Origin: Colias croceus
Taxonomy: Eukaryota; Arthropoda; Insecta; Lepidoptera; Pieridae
Length of the DNA stretch: 64,000 nt
Direction: 5' to 3'
Assembly (NCBI RefSeq): GCF_905220415.1
Contig: NC_059566.1
Coordinates: 2,604,001-2,668,000 of the forward strand
In this document: piece by piece, positions 1-11,700 of the stretch
Layout of the letters: every line of letters starts with the position of its first letter
Numbering within the stretch: the first letter of the stretch is position 1
Notes under the pieces: generated by a model
The model's database searches: none
Seen by the model: the letters and a program-made list of their open reading frames with translations, nothing else
Told to the model about the DNA's origin: nothing
Translations under genes and position numbers: made by a program

Positions 1-128
1 ATCCCGCATAGAACAAAAAAAGAATCACGTAAATCGGATCAGAAACCTCGGAGAAATCGGTGTACATACATAAAAAAAAACATACCGGCCGAATTGATAA
101 CTTCCTCCTTTTTTTGAAGTCGGTTAAA
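1..128 (+). repeat. End of a dispersed repeat
   Basis: The stretch ends in ttttttgaagtcggttaaaa, and its first part (atcccgcatagaacaaaaaa) recurs near 54480, close to the complementary accgacttcaaac start at 54365. It is the right end of a dispersed element cut by the window edge. The class is not determined. Confidence 0.5.
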
Positions 129-406
129 AATATATTAAAATGTTTCGCACACTTGAATTTCAATTGAATTCGAAAATCTAAGTTATAGAATTTTTGTTTG
201 TTTATTTGTCTGTATATATGTCGGGACTAAACTGAAAAAGTCCTTCACGGATTTATAAAAGTTATTTCCATATACATAAACAACATCATCTTTTTGTCTA
301 CTCTACATTATTTTTATTATATTCTTTTTAATATTGTATTTTTTATTTAACTAATATACTTTGGAGATTATTTTATTTTATTTTTTTCTTTATATGTGCT
401 ACTCAC

Positions 407-3400
407 CTTTAAAATGATGTAAGAATCACCCTTGTAGAATTTACCAAAGTCATTCTGTGGCACAATTACTGGTTCGAAATTCTGTGAAAAAACAAACATT
501 ATCACTTGAATCTTTTGGATATTTTACCGGAAATGTATGAAATCAAGGAATTGTATACAATTCCTAGGAAATGTGTACAATTCCGATACCATTTAGGAAA
601 TGTATAAAATATTGTTTAAAAAACTATTTAATGCATGCATATCCTAGGAAATGTATAATCTTCCTAGGAATTGTATACAATTCCTATATCGTATTAGGAA
701 ATGTGTAAAGTAAATGCTTTCTGTAATAAAACACGTTGTTATTTTTTTTTATTATAGCTCTTATTGATACAATCGGGTAACAGTCATACCGTAAAATTGT
801 AATAATATTATGTTCATATTATTATCTTCGATCGTTCGATCTTCGACGGAGCCCCGCGAAGCGGGGCTCCTATTTCTGTGTAGTTTTTTTTTTAACAAAC
901 CTAACCTAACCTAACCTAACGGCTAACCTAACCTAAACCTAACCTAACTTTGAGGGCGAATATCTCGGCTATTTTTGATTTTAGAGAAAAGTTGTTCCTA
1001 TAAAACATGCTTATATGTATAAGCGTAATCTTTACGATAAAACAATAATAAATAGGTGTTATATTTATTTTATTTTTCAACTTATTCATCGAATAACGTA
1101 TTAAACTACCATTTCAAAAATGTATTCTAATTGTCCGTATTTGACAGTTTACAGGTGACATTTTAAAATGTTCGTGTAATACTTTAATGGACGGATAAAT
1201 TTTAACCAAGGATTGAAAAATCGGCCCTTAATGATACAATTTTGCACATAAAATGTTCCATTTACACAGTGGTTGACGCGTGAGCGTAGAACCGAGGGGT
1301 CCTGGGTTCGATTCCCGGTGGAGACGAAGAAAAAAAATGTCTCGGTCTGGTAGGACACAGAAGGCTGATCACCTACTTGTCCCTAAAGAAAAATCGATCA
1401 GTGAAACAGATGTATGCATAATGCATCTGCCCATTACCCCACTCCGGGGACATGGGACTTCACTCACACAAGTAGATATGTAGCCGTAAGATTGTAAAAA
1501 CTTAGACTAAAATCTAAATTGCGAGACTGCAAACTGTCGAAAAGTGATCCGAAAAATTTGCATGCAATTTAACGCATTATTTTTAGTTTTATAAATAAAG
1601 CTTTGCATTGCTCCTCTGCTATCTGTCTCTCTGATGTCCTAGCGTGATGATATATATAGCCTATAGCCTTCCTCGATAAATGGGCTATCTAACACCGAAA
1701 GAATTTTTCAAATCGGACCAGTAGTTCCTGAGATTAGCGTGTTCAAACAAACAAACAAAATCTTCAGCTTTATAATATTAGTAAAGATTATATTACCCAT
1801 CTGTGACTATACGTAAAATTCAACAATTACTTACATTAATTCTCCACATTTCTATACCAGCCCGTTTTCCCGCATTGGCGAAGGCAGGGTGTGTTTTGGC
1901 CTTTATCCTTGCATCCTGAAAATTACAAATTACAAATCACTACATAGTATAAAACAAAGTCGCTTACTCAGTCCCTATGTGCCTTTGTATGCTTAAGTCT
2001 TTAAAACTACGCAACCGATTTTGATGCGGTTTTTTTGTTAGATACAGTGATTCAAGAAGAAGGTTTTAGTATATAATTTACTAGGTTTCCGGCCGCGGCT
2101 TCGCCCGCGCAGTCAAAGAAAAACCCGCATAGTTCCCGGGATTTCCGGGATTGCGTCATTTTCCCGGGATAAAAAGTAGCCTATGTCCTTTCTCGGGTAT
2201 CAAAATATTTCCATACCAAATTTCATGAAAATTGGTTCAGTAGTTTAGGCGTGATTGAGTAACAGACAGACAGACAGAGTTACTTTCGCATTTATAATAT
2301 TAGTATGGATTAGGTTTTAGCGGTATTACAAAGCGGGCGAAGCCGCGGGCGGTAAGCTAGTCCTTAATAATATAAAAATCCTATGTGTTCGGTTCAACAG
2401 TTTCTGCGTAAAGGAATAAAAAACAAACAAACATACAAACCTTCGCATTTATTATATTAGTAGGATCCATTCATATACATATTAAAAAACATATATATAA
2501 AAGGCCACGCTATAAACTAATCGATGACTTCCATCATTCAAGGAATACATAATTGCTTAATTGGAAGGCAATTTTCAACGTTACAAGCATTAATTAGGTA
2601 CCTATTTACTGGTTTTACCGGTATACCGTACAGATAGCTGTGCCCCGCGGTTTTATCTGCATTACTCCGCTCCTATTGGTCTTAGTGTGATGATATAATA
2701 TAGCCTATAGCATTCCTCGATAAATGGGCTATCTAACACTGGACGAATTTTTCAAATCGGACACGTAGTTCTTGAGATTTGCGCGTTCAACCAAACAAAC
2801 AAACTCTAACTTTTTAAAAACATTTTTTTTTTAATATTATGGTTTAACTTTTCGTGTATGTGAAGGAGCGGCTAATTTTGTATCACAGTCATATTTTAAA
2901 GCAGTTTTTTTAATCGACACGGACGTCAAAAAAGAAGGAGGTTCTCAATAAAAACTATCTATTATTTTATGAGTTTATTAGTATTATATTGTGGTTTATT
3001 ACCTCAGAACTATCGACTTCTTTTTTATTTTAAAGCCTTCCTTCCGTTTTCCATTAAAATTCTTGTTCTCACGATTTTTTGGTTGAAATATGACCTGTTT
3101 AGTTTTTTGTACATAATAATCTATATATATATATAAAATCTATATATTTAAAAATGAAACCCGTTTCGCGTTGTCACGGCATCACGTGTGAACGGCTGAA
3201 CCGATTTCGATAATTTTTTTTTATTATATTCCTTGAAGTACGAGGATGGTTCTTATGTAGAGAAAACGTAAATATGTACCACGGGCGAAGCCGGAGCGGA
3301 CCGCTAGTGATATATTACCTTATCATTTAGCGATGTTATTTGTGGTGATATAGGCGTAGACTGCTGACGTGTTGTTGTCCGAGCAGACACACAAACACAC

Positions 3401-3435
3401 AGGGCGAGCACCGCCCATATATATATCGTCTTCAT
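407..3435 (-). CDS. Secreted gelsolin-like protein, 5' part (gene continues past the window start)
   Basis: Gelsolin repeats cap and sever actin filaments; a secreted form would act on extracellular actin. Three coding exons are seen: 3435-3319 (39 codons), 1915-1835 (27 codons) and 481-407 (25 codons), all in phase 0, with GTAATA, GTAAGT and GTGAGT donors and AG acceptors before exons 2 and 3. Exon 1 encodes a classic signal peptide, MKTIYIWAVLALCVCVSA, and then a Ser/Thr-rich linker. Exon 2 holds HPAFANAGKRAGIEMWRI and exon 3 NFEPVIVPQNDFGKFYKGDS, the start of gelsolin domain 1. Exon 3 has exactly the length and phase of its counterpart in the complete paralogue at 8704-24779, which lies upstream on the same strand, so the two are tandem duplicates. 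A splice acceptor (ccag) directly precedes the ATG, so a 5' UTR exon may lie upstream. The remaining exons are outside the window. Confidence 0.85.
541..700. repeat. Cluster of 18-bp palindromes and half copies
   Basis: The perfect palindrome GGAATTGTATACAATTCC occurs at 547-564 and 667-684, with degenerate copies (ggaaatgtgtacaattcc, ggaaatgtataa) between them. It lies in the intron after exon 3 of the secreted gelsolin gene. It is probably a small repeat, with no sign of function. Confidence 0.6.
846..948. repeat. Strong GC hairpin followed by a short CCTAA tract
   Basis: 848-870 is a perfect hairpin, GGAGCCCCGC with a GAA loop and GCGGGGCTCC. After a T-run, 900-948 carries about eight CCTAA units, one of them imperfect. 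CCTAA is the complement of the insect telomere unit TTAGG. The pairing of hairpin and tract suggests the end of a mobile element or a micro-insertion of telomeric repeat. Confidence 0.6.
1070..1232 (-). repeat. Uninterrupted copy of a GGGCCGATTTTTC repeat
   Basis: Read on the minus strand it starts ttaagggccgatttttcaat and runs through ccgtccattaaagtattac and cattttaaaatgtcacctg. The same repeat at about 20853-22990 is split by roughly 2 kb of foreign DNA, so this copy serves as the unfilled reference. Confidence 0.6.
1262..1470 (+). mobile_element. tRNA-derived SINE
   Basis: The head carries an A-box-like stretch (tggttgacgcgtgagcgta) and a clear B box (gggttcgattccc), followed by a body that ends catgggacttcactcac. 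Further copies lie at 3458-3600, 3638-3838 and 53465-53640. The head has no acceptor-stem pairing, so it is not a working tRNA gene. Confidence 0.75.
1605..1787 (-). mobile_element. Helitron-like H1 fragment
   Basis: It shows the H1 body (gcgtgatgatatatatagcc, ccagtagttcctgagattag) and the tail cttcagctttataatattag. The CTAG end is missing. Confidence 0.6.
1937..2360 (+). mobile_element. Helitron-like H4 copy, interrupted by an H2 copy
   Basis: It begins TC after an A (1936|1937), has the H4 body (aaagtcgctt, gattttgatgcggttttttt) and ends in a GC-rich hairpin plus CTAG before a T (2360|2361). Bases 2081-2309 belong to an inserted H2 element. Removing them restores the usual H4 sequence tataatttattaggttttag. 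Confidence 0.75.
2081..2309 (-). mobile_element. Helitron-like H2 copy nested in H4
   Basis: On the minus strand it begins TCCATACTAATATTATAAAT and ends at CTAG, after a CCGCGGC-type hairpin. The host site reads A|T, with no bases duplicated, as expected for Helitron insertion. Confidence 0.75.
2635..2815 (-). mobile_element. Helitron-like H1 copy
   Basis: It has the H1 motifs gctgtgccccgcggtttta, cctcgataaatgggctatct and gcgcgttcaaccaaacaaac. It is degenerate at both ends. Confidence 0.6.
3123..3308 (+). mobile_element. Helitron-like H3-type copy
   Basis: It contains ggcatcacgtgtgaacggct and accgatttcgataatttttt and ends gaagccggagcggaccgCTAG before T. It lies just downstream of the signal-peptide exon of the secreted gelsolin gene, inside its first coding intron. 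Confidence 0.6.
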
Positions 3436-3457
3436 TCTGGAAAATAATAGTAGAAGT

Positions 3458-3600
3458 GTGAGTGAAGTCCCATGTCCCCTAGTGGGGTAAGGGGCAGATG
3501 CATTATGCATACATCTGTTTCACTGATCGATTTTCTTTAGGGACAAGTAGGTGATCAGTCTTCTGTGTCCTGCCAGACCGAGATTTTTTTTTCTTCGTCC
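3458..3600 (-). mobile_element. SINE copy, head lost, minus orientation
   Basis: It is the complement of the SINE body (agtgaagtcccatgtcccct to tgccagaccgag). The tRNA-like head is missing. It forms an inverted pair with the copy at 3638-3838, just upstream of the secreted gelsolin start codon. Confidence 0.7.
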
Positions 3601-3637
3601 GCCTTTTTAACCGCCTCCTTGGTACAGTCAACAGTGG

Positions 3638-3838
3638 TCGACGCGTGAGCGTAAAACCAAGGGGTCCTGTGTTCGATTCCCGATGGAGACGAAGAAAAAA
3701 AAATAAGATAAAAATAAAGACACAGAAGGCTGCAGAAGGCTGACCTACTTGTCCCTAAAGAAAATCGATCAGTGAAACAGATGTATAATGCATCTGCCCC
3801 TTACCCCACTAGGGGACACGGGACTTCACTTTTACTTT
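3638..3838 (+). mobile_element. tRNA-derived SINE, plus orientation
   Basis: It has the B box tgttcgattcccgatgg and the full body to cgggacttcac, with a short internal duplication (cagaaggctg twice). Confidence 0.7.
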
Positions 3839-4107
3839 TTTTTTAATACAATTAAAACATTTACTAAAAAGTGCATTTATGTCAGCGATAAAACCGCACG
3901 CAAAAGATTGAATCCAAACAAAAACAATGGTTCTATTACTCATAATATTAAGGCCATGACTAAACAGTATTTACAACAGCTATGTGAACAGAATATCAAT
4001 TCTTTGTTATATTTCCTTATAGCAATGAATATAAGTACCTTATATGGCTCATGTTATATACCTACGTTTAATGTGAAGTTAATTGTGGAGGAAGAACGTA
4101 GATAATA

Positions 4108-5590
4108 TACCTATTACCTAGTATAAAATAAAGTCGCTTTCTCTGTCTCTATGTACCTATCAATCATTTAAAACTACGCAACGGATTTTGATGCATTTTT
4201 TTTAATAGATAGTGTGATTGAAGGGGAAAGTTTGTATGTATAATTTATTAGGTTTTAGACACAGCGGGTGAAGCCACGGGTGCAGATAAATAGATTATAG
4301 TAAAATGTTTTATTTACTAGGTTTTAGGTTTTAGACACAGTGAGCGAAGCCTCGGAAACCTAGTAGATAGATAAATTCAGATCTGAAAACGTTCACATCA
4401 CATCATATCACGTCTTTTAGGTATCTAGAATCTAGATATAGTTAGAACATGAAACATCACGTAAATAGATATAGGTATATGACACGCTTTCATAAGATAA
4501 ACTCAAGTTATTGCATTGTCACCGATCCTTGATAAGTGTACAAAGTTTGAATTAAATCTGTCCGTTTAAAGTGGGTCAAAATCGAGTTTAAGGAGTGGGC
4601 TACATGGGTACATAATATTATGAGCGTCTTAAAAAATTACGTTAAGGAAAATATAAACACGTATTTTTTCCGCTCATTTTACGACAACATGTCATAAAAA
4701 TGGTCTTAGCGTGATAAAATGCCTAGGTATTACTCGTGGATAATGTAGCTTTCGAATAGACTAGTGAAAGAATTTTTAAAATCGGTCCAGTAGGTACCTA
4801 CCTAGTTTATGAGCCTATTCCATAATTCATTACAATCATACAAACAAACAAAGTTTTCTTCTTTGTAATATTAGTGTAGATTAAGTTTTAGACCTTCACA
4901 GCGGGTGAAGCCACGGGTGGAAAGTACTATTGGAAGCAGATAAATAGATTATATTATAATAAATAAAAATACGAAAGTGTGTTTGTTTGTCTTTCTTTCA
5001 TATCACAACGGAGCAATTTTGTGCTATGATTTTAATGTTTAAAATAGAAAATTACTAATTACCGCGGAAAAAAATTCCTATAGGAAAAACGTTTGACTAT
5101 ACGAGCGAAGCCGCGAGCAGAAAGTTAGTTTGTAATAAAAACAAGTAAATAATCTCATTTAATTGACCTAAAAGTTCAAGAACGTAATGTGTATTTCGAT
5201 AAAATTTCAATGTTAAGTAAATAATGATAGAGTTTCAAGCTTTTACTATTTTATTATATACTAGCTTCCGCCCGCGACTCCGTCCGCGCGGATGTCGGTC
5301 TTCGCGTGGATTACATTATATTATATTTATCCATTTTGAGTAACTCTGACAATTACATCTTATAAATATTTATTGGATCCAAATACGGCTAGGCCTATAA
5401 TAATACGCAACGTGTGTTCGCGGTTCTACAGAACAACGTCTATGGATAAAACTGAAAAATTAAGATTATTTTTTTTCTACGTATTTTTTCAGGATAAAAA
5501 GTATCCTATTTTACGCCCAGGATAATAAGGTATAATTATACCAAGTTTCATCGAAATCGAACCGGTAGTTTTCACGTGATGTCTTCACAT

Positions 5591-5623
<33 letters not shown>

Positions 5624-5700
5624 AAATTTTTTAATCACATATTTGGGTTTGGTATCGATCCAGTAACACCCCCCTGCTATTTATTTTTTCAATATTTTCA
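4108..5700. repeat. Gene-free stretch of repeat fragments
   Basis: 4108-4290 is an H4 copy. 4505-4620 is an R13 copy (caccgatccttgataagtgt). 4690-4885 is an H1-related fragment. 4965-5130 is another hairpin-ended fragment with a degraded CTAG. 5265-5660 is a longer H2 relative beginning at CTAG and including a (CAGA)n run at 5593-5622. There is no coding exon. Confidence 0.55.
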
Positions 5701-6507
5701 ATGTACAGAATTGACCCTTCTACAGATTTATTATATGTATAGATAACCGTAGGTATTTAATATTTTATATTACAAACTTACTACCGGGTATACTACAATT
5801 TAAAACTAACTACCTACTACCGGGTTTGTGCTGTATTGATTCGGATGAATTTGGATAAATAGAAAGACGCAAACTTGGTGAAGAACAACAGCTAGGTACC
5901 TACCTTTTGTCTTTTTTTAACGTATTTCGAATAAAGCTTTATATTAAACGAGCCCAAATTTGAAATTACAGGTTTTTGTAAAAATCTCATAAATTAGTGT
6001 TTTACATTAAAAAAACGAGTTTCATAAGTAGGTTTAGTATTTTGTCGAAGCATCAACACCCATTAAAAAATTATTATTAAATACAATATGAACACTGCTA
6101 GATAAAAACCAATTATGTAGTTATTTAGAATCAAATGCTAAAAACTTACGCAAAGTCACAAAAACCTTAAAAATCAAGATGGAGCACGTTTTCAATTCAA
6201 ATTATTTCACGATTTGTGAACGAAACCGTCCAAAATTTTATCTCAGTATGTGTTAACAATGAACTGCATTTTAATAATAATCCAATTAAACTTACGTTTA
6301 TTCACTAAAATATAAACACACGTGTTTTCACAATGAAGTTATGATTCGAACTAAAACATCTGATGAATGATGATCTGAATGAGAATGATTTGTTTTCGTA
6401 TTTTGTTACGTATAAAGAAACTGGGCCGGACTCGTTCTAGAACAAGGACAATAATTTACAGGTTTATTGTTGTTGTGTAATTTATACGAGTATGAATTTA
6501 TGCAATA
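5700..6507. other. Intergenic DNA, nothing recognised
   Basis: AT-rich sequence without a gene, a clear repeat boundary or splice-flanked open frame that I can support. Confidence 0.4.
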
Positions 6508-8000
6508 CTAGCTGTGCCCCGCGGTTTTACTCGCATTATTCTGCTCCTATTGTTCTTAGCGTGATGATATTTAAATGCCTTCCCCGATGAATGGACTTTC
6601 TAACAGTGAAATAATCTTTGAAATGTAACTTCTTTGGCAAGATTCAAAGATACCAAAATCATCGCCTTACTCCATGACGTGACGTTATTGGTACTTCAAA
6701 AAGTTTTAAAGTGTTTACTTATACTTAATCGAAAATCGAATGATGACTTTAATAATTTTTTTTTCTTAAAATAATTAATCTATTTAAGATTTTGTTATAT
6801 ATTGTTTTGAATCCGTATCTGTATTGGTCAAATGTCAAACAAACAGACACCATAATCGGAACTAGCCAGCCTTGCGCAAGCGTATAGTCCAAGAGCTCAA
6901 TTGCAAAATTGTAACAATTGAAATTATAGTCTGAGAGCTGTTTGATTTTATTATGTGGTAATTTATTTTTCATTTAATCAATGTTGAAGCTGAAGAGCTA
7001 TGAACTTTTTTGATTTGATAAATAATATAAGTAATCATAGGCATATTTGATTGTTTGTGATGGATGAATATTTATGTGTATGTGTATGTAGGTATGTTTG
7101 TCGAAAATATTCCTGAACCGATTACAATGAAATTTAGTACAGAGGGTAACTTGAATTCCTAAAGTCCTAAAGCTGCAGGAGCCTATGGTAGATGAATAGA
7201 TGTATGAAAATCCTTACCTTTTAGCAATGATGGTAATAAACATCTGTTTATAAGAAACTTTATAAATATATAATATTATTATATGTGATAAGTCGAGGCG
7301 TTATCTATTTCTGAATAATTCAAAACAAATCGCAGAAATCGTGTATTTACTGTTTATTTCGTAGAATATACATTATTGCTATCATTTCTTGGTAGATTGA
7401 AGTTTCGAGCGTGGGTTTCTCCATTCCTTATAGGTAATTATAATTTACTAGCTATGCCGCGCGGTTTCACCCGCGTGGCTCCGCTCCTGTTGGTCTTAGC
7501 GGTACGTGATAACTGATAACTGATAATATATAGCCTATATTACTCGTGGATAATGTAACTTTCGAATGGTGAAAGAATTTTTAAAATAGGTCCAGTAGTT
7601 TATGAGCGTATTCATTACAATCAAACAAACAAACAATCAAAGTTTTCCTCTTTATAATATTAGTGTAGATGTAGATTGTAGACTAGCGGTCCGCCCCGTC
7701 TTAGCCCGTGGTACACAGGTATAACAGGTTATACACATATACAGCACTAAGCGATCACGTACATATAAAAATAACTAAAAAAAAGGAAATTTTATAGCCC
7801 TATCCTACTATACTATAGTTACTCCTACTTACTAATATTATAAATGCGAAAGTTTGTGAGGATGGATGTAGGTATGTGTATTGTGTATGTTTATTACTCT
7901 TTCACGCAAATACTACTGAACCGATTACAATGAAAAGTACACATATAGCAGGTAACTTGGATTAACACATAGGATAGGTTTTATATCGGAAATCCCACGG
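6508..8000. repeat. Repeat fragments between the two gelsolin genes
   Basis: 6508-6605 is a truncated H1 copy, fused to an R6 fragment at 6628-6692 (cttctttggcaagattcaaa). 7448-7669 is an H1-related copy with CTAG at its left end. 7682-7740 is an H3 end, and 7828-7998 an H2 fragment. 6693-7447 holds no recognised gene. Confidence 0.5.
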
Positions 8001-8368
8001 ATCCCACATAGGTGAAGTGAAATAAAAATAATCTTATCTTAAAGATAATAGAATTTATTAAATTACAAATAATACTTGTGCATGTTTTCATAAAACTAAA
8101 TAGTACAATAATTGTGTAGTTCGCGCAAATTGCATGAAGGCAATTACATATTAATACTACATTGTGTCTTAAAAGCATATTTTAAATATATTTTTATATG
8201 CAGATCAACAGAAAACATTAAATTTTTACGGTTAAAATTCTTTTTATTTGAATTATTACAAAAAAATCAACATTTAAAAAAGAACTAATTTATATTAGTA
8301 CAAAATAAGTCAAATATTCGAGATATATTTTAAAAATAAGTTATGTCAAAAAATAAGTGCTTCAACTC

Positions 8369-8676
8369 ATTGAGGTATTATTACTACGTATAGAGAGGAC
8401 ACCACGAACAAAATTTGTGAGCGGCGCGGGGCGGCTAGTGAGTCACACACTTTGTAGATATTCTGCCTCTTATTTCTTATAAATTCAAACCAATCAATAT
8501 AACAAATGAATATTGTCTTCTCTTATTAAATATCTTATTAAAAAAAAGAATAAACTTATCAATTAAAACCAATCAATGTAACAAAAAAAATTAAGACGAT
8601 TGACTCTAACTCGTGTTACAAATAGTGTAGTAGCGATGTCCTCTCTAGTACGTAGTACAATAGTAACTCAATGCTT
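8369..8676. mobile_element. Short inverted-repeat element beside the gelsolin stop codon
   Basis: The two ends mirror each other: tactacgtatagagaggac at the left and, complemented, tactacgtactagagaggac at the right. The imperfect inverted repeat extends outwards through cattgag. It ends about 28 bp past the gelsolin stop codon, so it probably lies in, or forms, the 3' UTR. Confidence 0.5.
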
Positions 8677-8703
8677 CAACTTAAACATAAAACAACTTAA
8701 AAG

Positions 8704-11700
8704 TTAGTTCCAGTCTTGGAAGTGTTGTTTAAATGCAGTGGGTTCAATTCCTTCAACAACTTTTGAAATGTGTACCTGAAATAAAGAAATACAATTATGT
8801 AGTGAAATCATTGTCAATATTTATGACATACTAGCTGTGCCCCGCGGTATTACCCGCATTGCTCCGCTCTTGCTGGTCTTAGCGTGATGTTAAGCCTAAT
8901 AGCCTTCCTTGATAAATGGGCTATCTAACGCCGAAATAATTTTTTAAATCGCACCAGTAGTTCCCGAGATTAGTGCGTTCAAACAAACAAACAAAGTCTT
9001 CAGCTTTATAATATTAAGTATATAGATTACACATAAAATTATTATATGTTTAATATTATTTATTACTTACCCATGAAGGGTAATTGTTAACCTCCAAGTA
9101 ATGTTGTGCTTTTTTCATGGCCTCTGATTTCTCCTGCAAAAAAAATCTTTATTAGTTAAATATGTACATTTATTTATTTATTTATTAGCCTTTGATCAGA
9201 CTTTTGAAGACGTGTATGTATTAGATATGGTAGGTTTTATCCATTTTTGCGTGTCCGTTTGCCAGTTGGCAAAGGCCTCCTCCAATCTTTTCCATTCGGG
9301 CCTTTCCATGGCCACTCTACCCCGAGTTGTACCCGCTACCTGTTTGATGTCATAATCCCATCTTTTTTGGGGTCTAAATATGTACATTAAAACTTAAAAA
9401 TTTGTACGATTCAGTGTATTTTTATTTATTTCATATTTCACACCTTCAAAAACTAAACAATAGATTGAAATAAAATATAACTGTCCACAAATAAATATGT
9501 TAGTAATATCTCTATACACAACTAGCTGTGATCCGCGGTTTCACCCGCATTGCTCTCCTGTTGGTCTTAGCGTGATGATATATAGCCTATAATAGCCTTC
9601 CAGCTTCCTCGATAAATGGGCTATCTAACAGTGAAATAATACCAGTAGTTCTTGAGATTAGCGCGTTCAAACAAACAAACTCTTCAGAAAAATACTTTTA
9701 CATATTCATAGGAGTTATCAACCTAAAAATTAGAACATTTACTTAGTTTCTAAACTAGATGGCGCTGGGTGATATCAAAAATACATTTTTTTCTTATTAT
9801 ACACATTGAACTAAATAATTATATTTTTGCTTTTTACTGGTGAAAATTTTACAAAATCGGTTCATCAGTTTTTAAGTTTATCTATTACAAACATACAAAA
9901 AAATCATCTTTATAATATTAGTGTAAATTAAATTAGATATTTACCGTTCCATTGGATTTCTTTCCTATCCATACATAGATACTGCTTCCTGTGTCTAAGA
10001 TGTAGCATTCCTAGAAAAATAAAACCGTTTTATAAAATGATTTATTCCATATTAAAACATATATTTTTTTTAAATAAAAGTCTAAAAACAATATTTGAAT
10101 GTTTTAGACATATTATTTCAAATAAAAAAATTTAGAAGTGAAACCTTCAAGGTTGCGTCATGGCAATACCGTCACGGCATGGAGTAAGGCGACCATTTCG
10201 GAATCTATGAAACTTACCAAAGAAGTTTCACTTCTAACACGTGTGCACGGCACATACGTTCATTTTTTCATAATAATAATAATTTCTGTTACTTGTTGAA
10301 AATGTAAAAATAAACATGCTTTTTTAGTTATTTCGTTGTTGCAATTAAGTTTTAATAATTTTTTTATCACTACATAGTATAAAACAAAGTCGCTTTCTCT
10401 GTCCCTATGTCCCTTTGTATGCTTAAATCTTTAAACCTACGCAACGGATTTTGATGCGGTTTTTTTTAATAGATAGAGTGATTCAAGAGAAATGTTTTAG
10501 TATATACTATTAGGTTTTAGACAAAGCGGGCGAAGCCGCGGGCGGTAAGCTAGTTATTTATATGACATACCTTAGTATCAAGTTGTTCTTTATTATATGG
10601 TCCAGATAATTTTTTGATTTCCATCTTGCCTGAACTGTCGGATATTTCATTCAATACCACTTCCTTGGCTTCACCACGTTCAAAGTCCTGTAAATAATTT
10701 AATATAATTAATTTATCTAATATTATAAATGCGAAAGTTTGTGAGGATGTATGTGTGTTTGTTACTCTTTCACGCAAATACTACTGAACCGATTACAATG
10801 TTTAGCACACATATAGAGGGTAACTTGGATTAACACATAGGACAGGTTTTATCCCGGAAATCCCACGGGAACGGGAACTATGCGGGTTTTTCTTTGAAAA
10901 AGCGGGCGGAAAGCCAGTATTAATAAAAACGTGGTTACAAATCCTTTGCTTATAATAATTTGAAGCAATAAAGAAATTTGATTTGATTCATCACCAACTT
11001 ACCTCATCATCACCACCGTCTTCAGCATCAGATACTGAATCTTGATCACCATCACCGAGTTTCTCGAAGAATTTGTTCAAATCTCCTTCATTCGAGTAAG
11101 GGTCTAAAAAAAGTATAGTAGGTAGTTAAAAATGTAACTGTCCACAAAGCATTGATAGTAATTCCCCATAGATCCCGTTTTGAACATATTGTCTTACCAC
11201 AAAACGATTTAAACACAGTCTAACTTTAAACCAGGGATCTGTCACTTTAATAGTTGTCTATGTGAAATACGACAAAACCAGCTAAAAAAGAGATCCCGCG
11301 CTTAAAGTTAAACCCTGTCTAAAGTTTCTTGTCCATATATTATGAATCTCTAATTTTGTACGAAGTAACGTTTTATAGCACAGATAAAGGAAAATTGTGA
11401 AAAGCATAAATTTAAAAAAGAATAAAAAGAAAATACTTTTTTTAAGGTCTAATCACAAGCAAGCATTTGACCATCGGTTCGCCTGATGGAAAGCGACAAA
11501 CGTGGTCTAGAATGGCGCATTTTTGCCTAAATCCAGATTTTAGTTACATTATTTTTATCTTAATTTTTACAAAAAATCTTTCAATTTTTAAAGTGAAACT
11601 TTTATTACATCGCCTCAAACTTTTTGGTCTGTGTAGCGCATGTCGCGTGTATCGCGGCAACCGAGTAGGTATTACCTACTCGGCACGCGACATGCGCTAC

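Noticed and set aside
1262..1330. tRNA-like sequence with a good B box
   Set aside because: It is the head of a SINE repeated four times in the window. The acceptor stem and cloverleaf do not form.
3788..4105. 105-aa frame on the plus strand
   Set aside because: It starts inside a SINE and has no splice or domain support.
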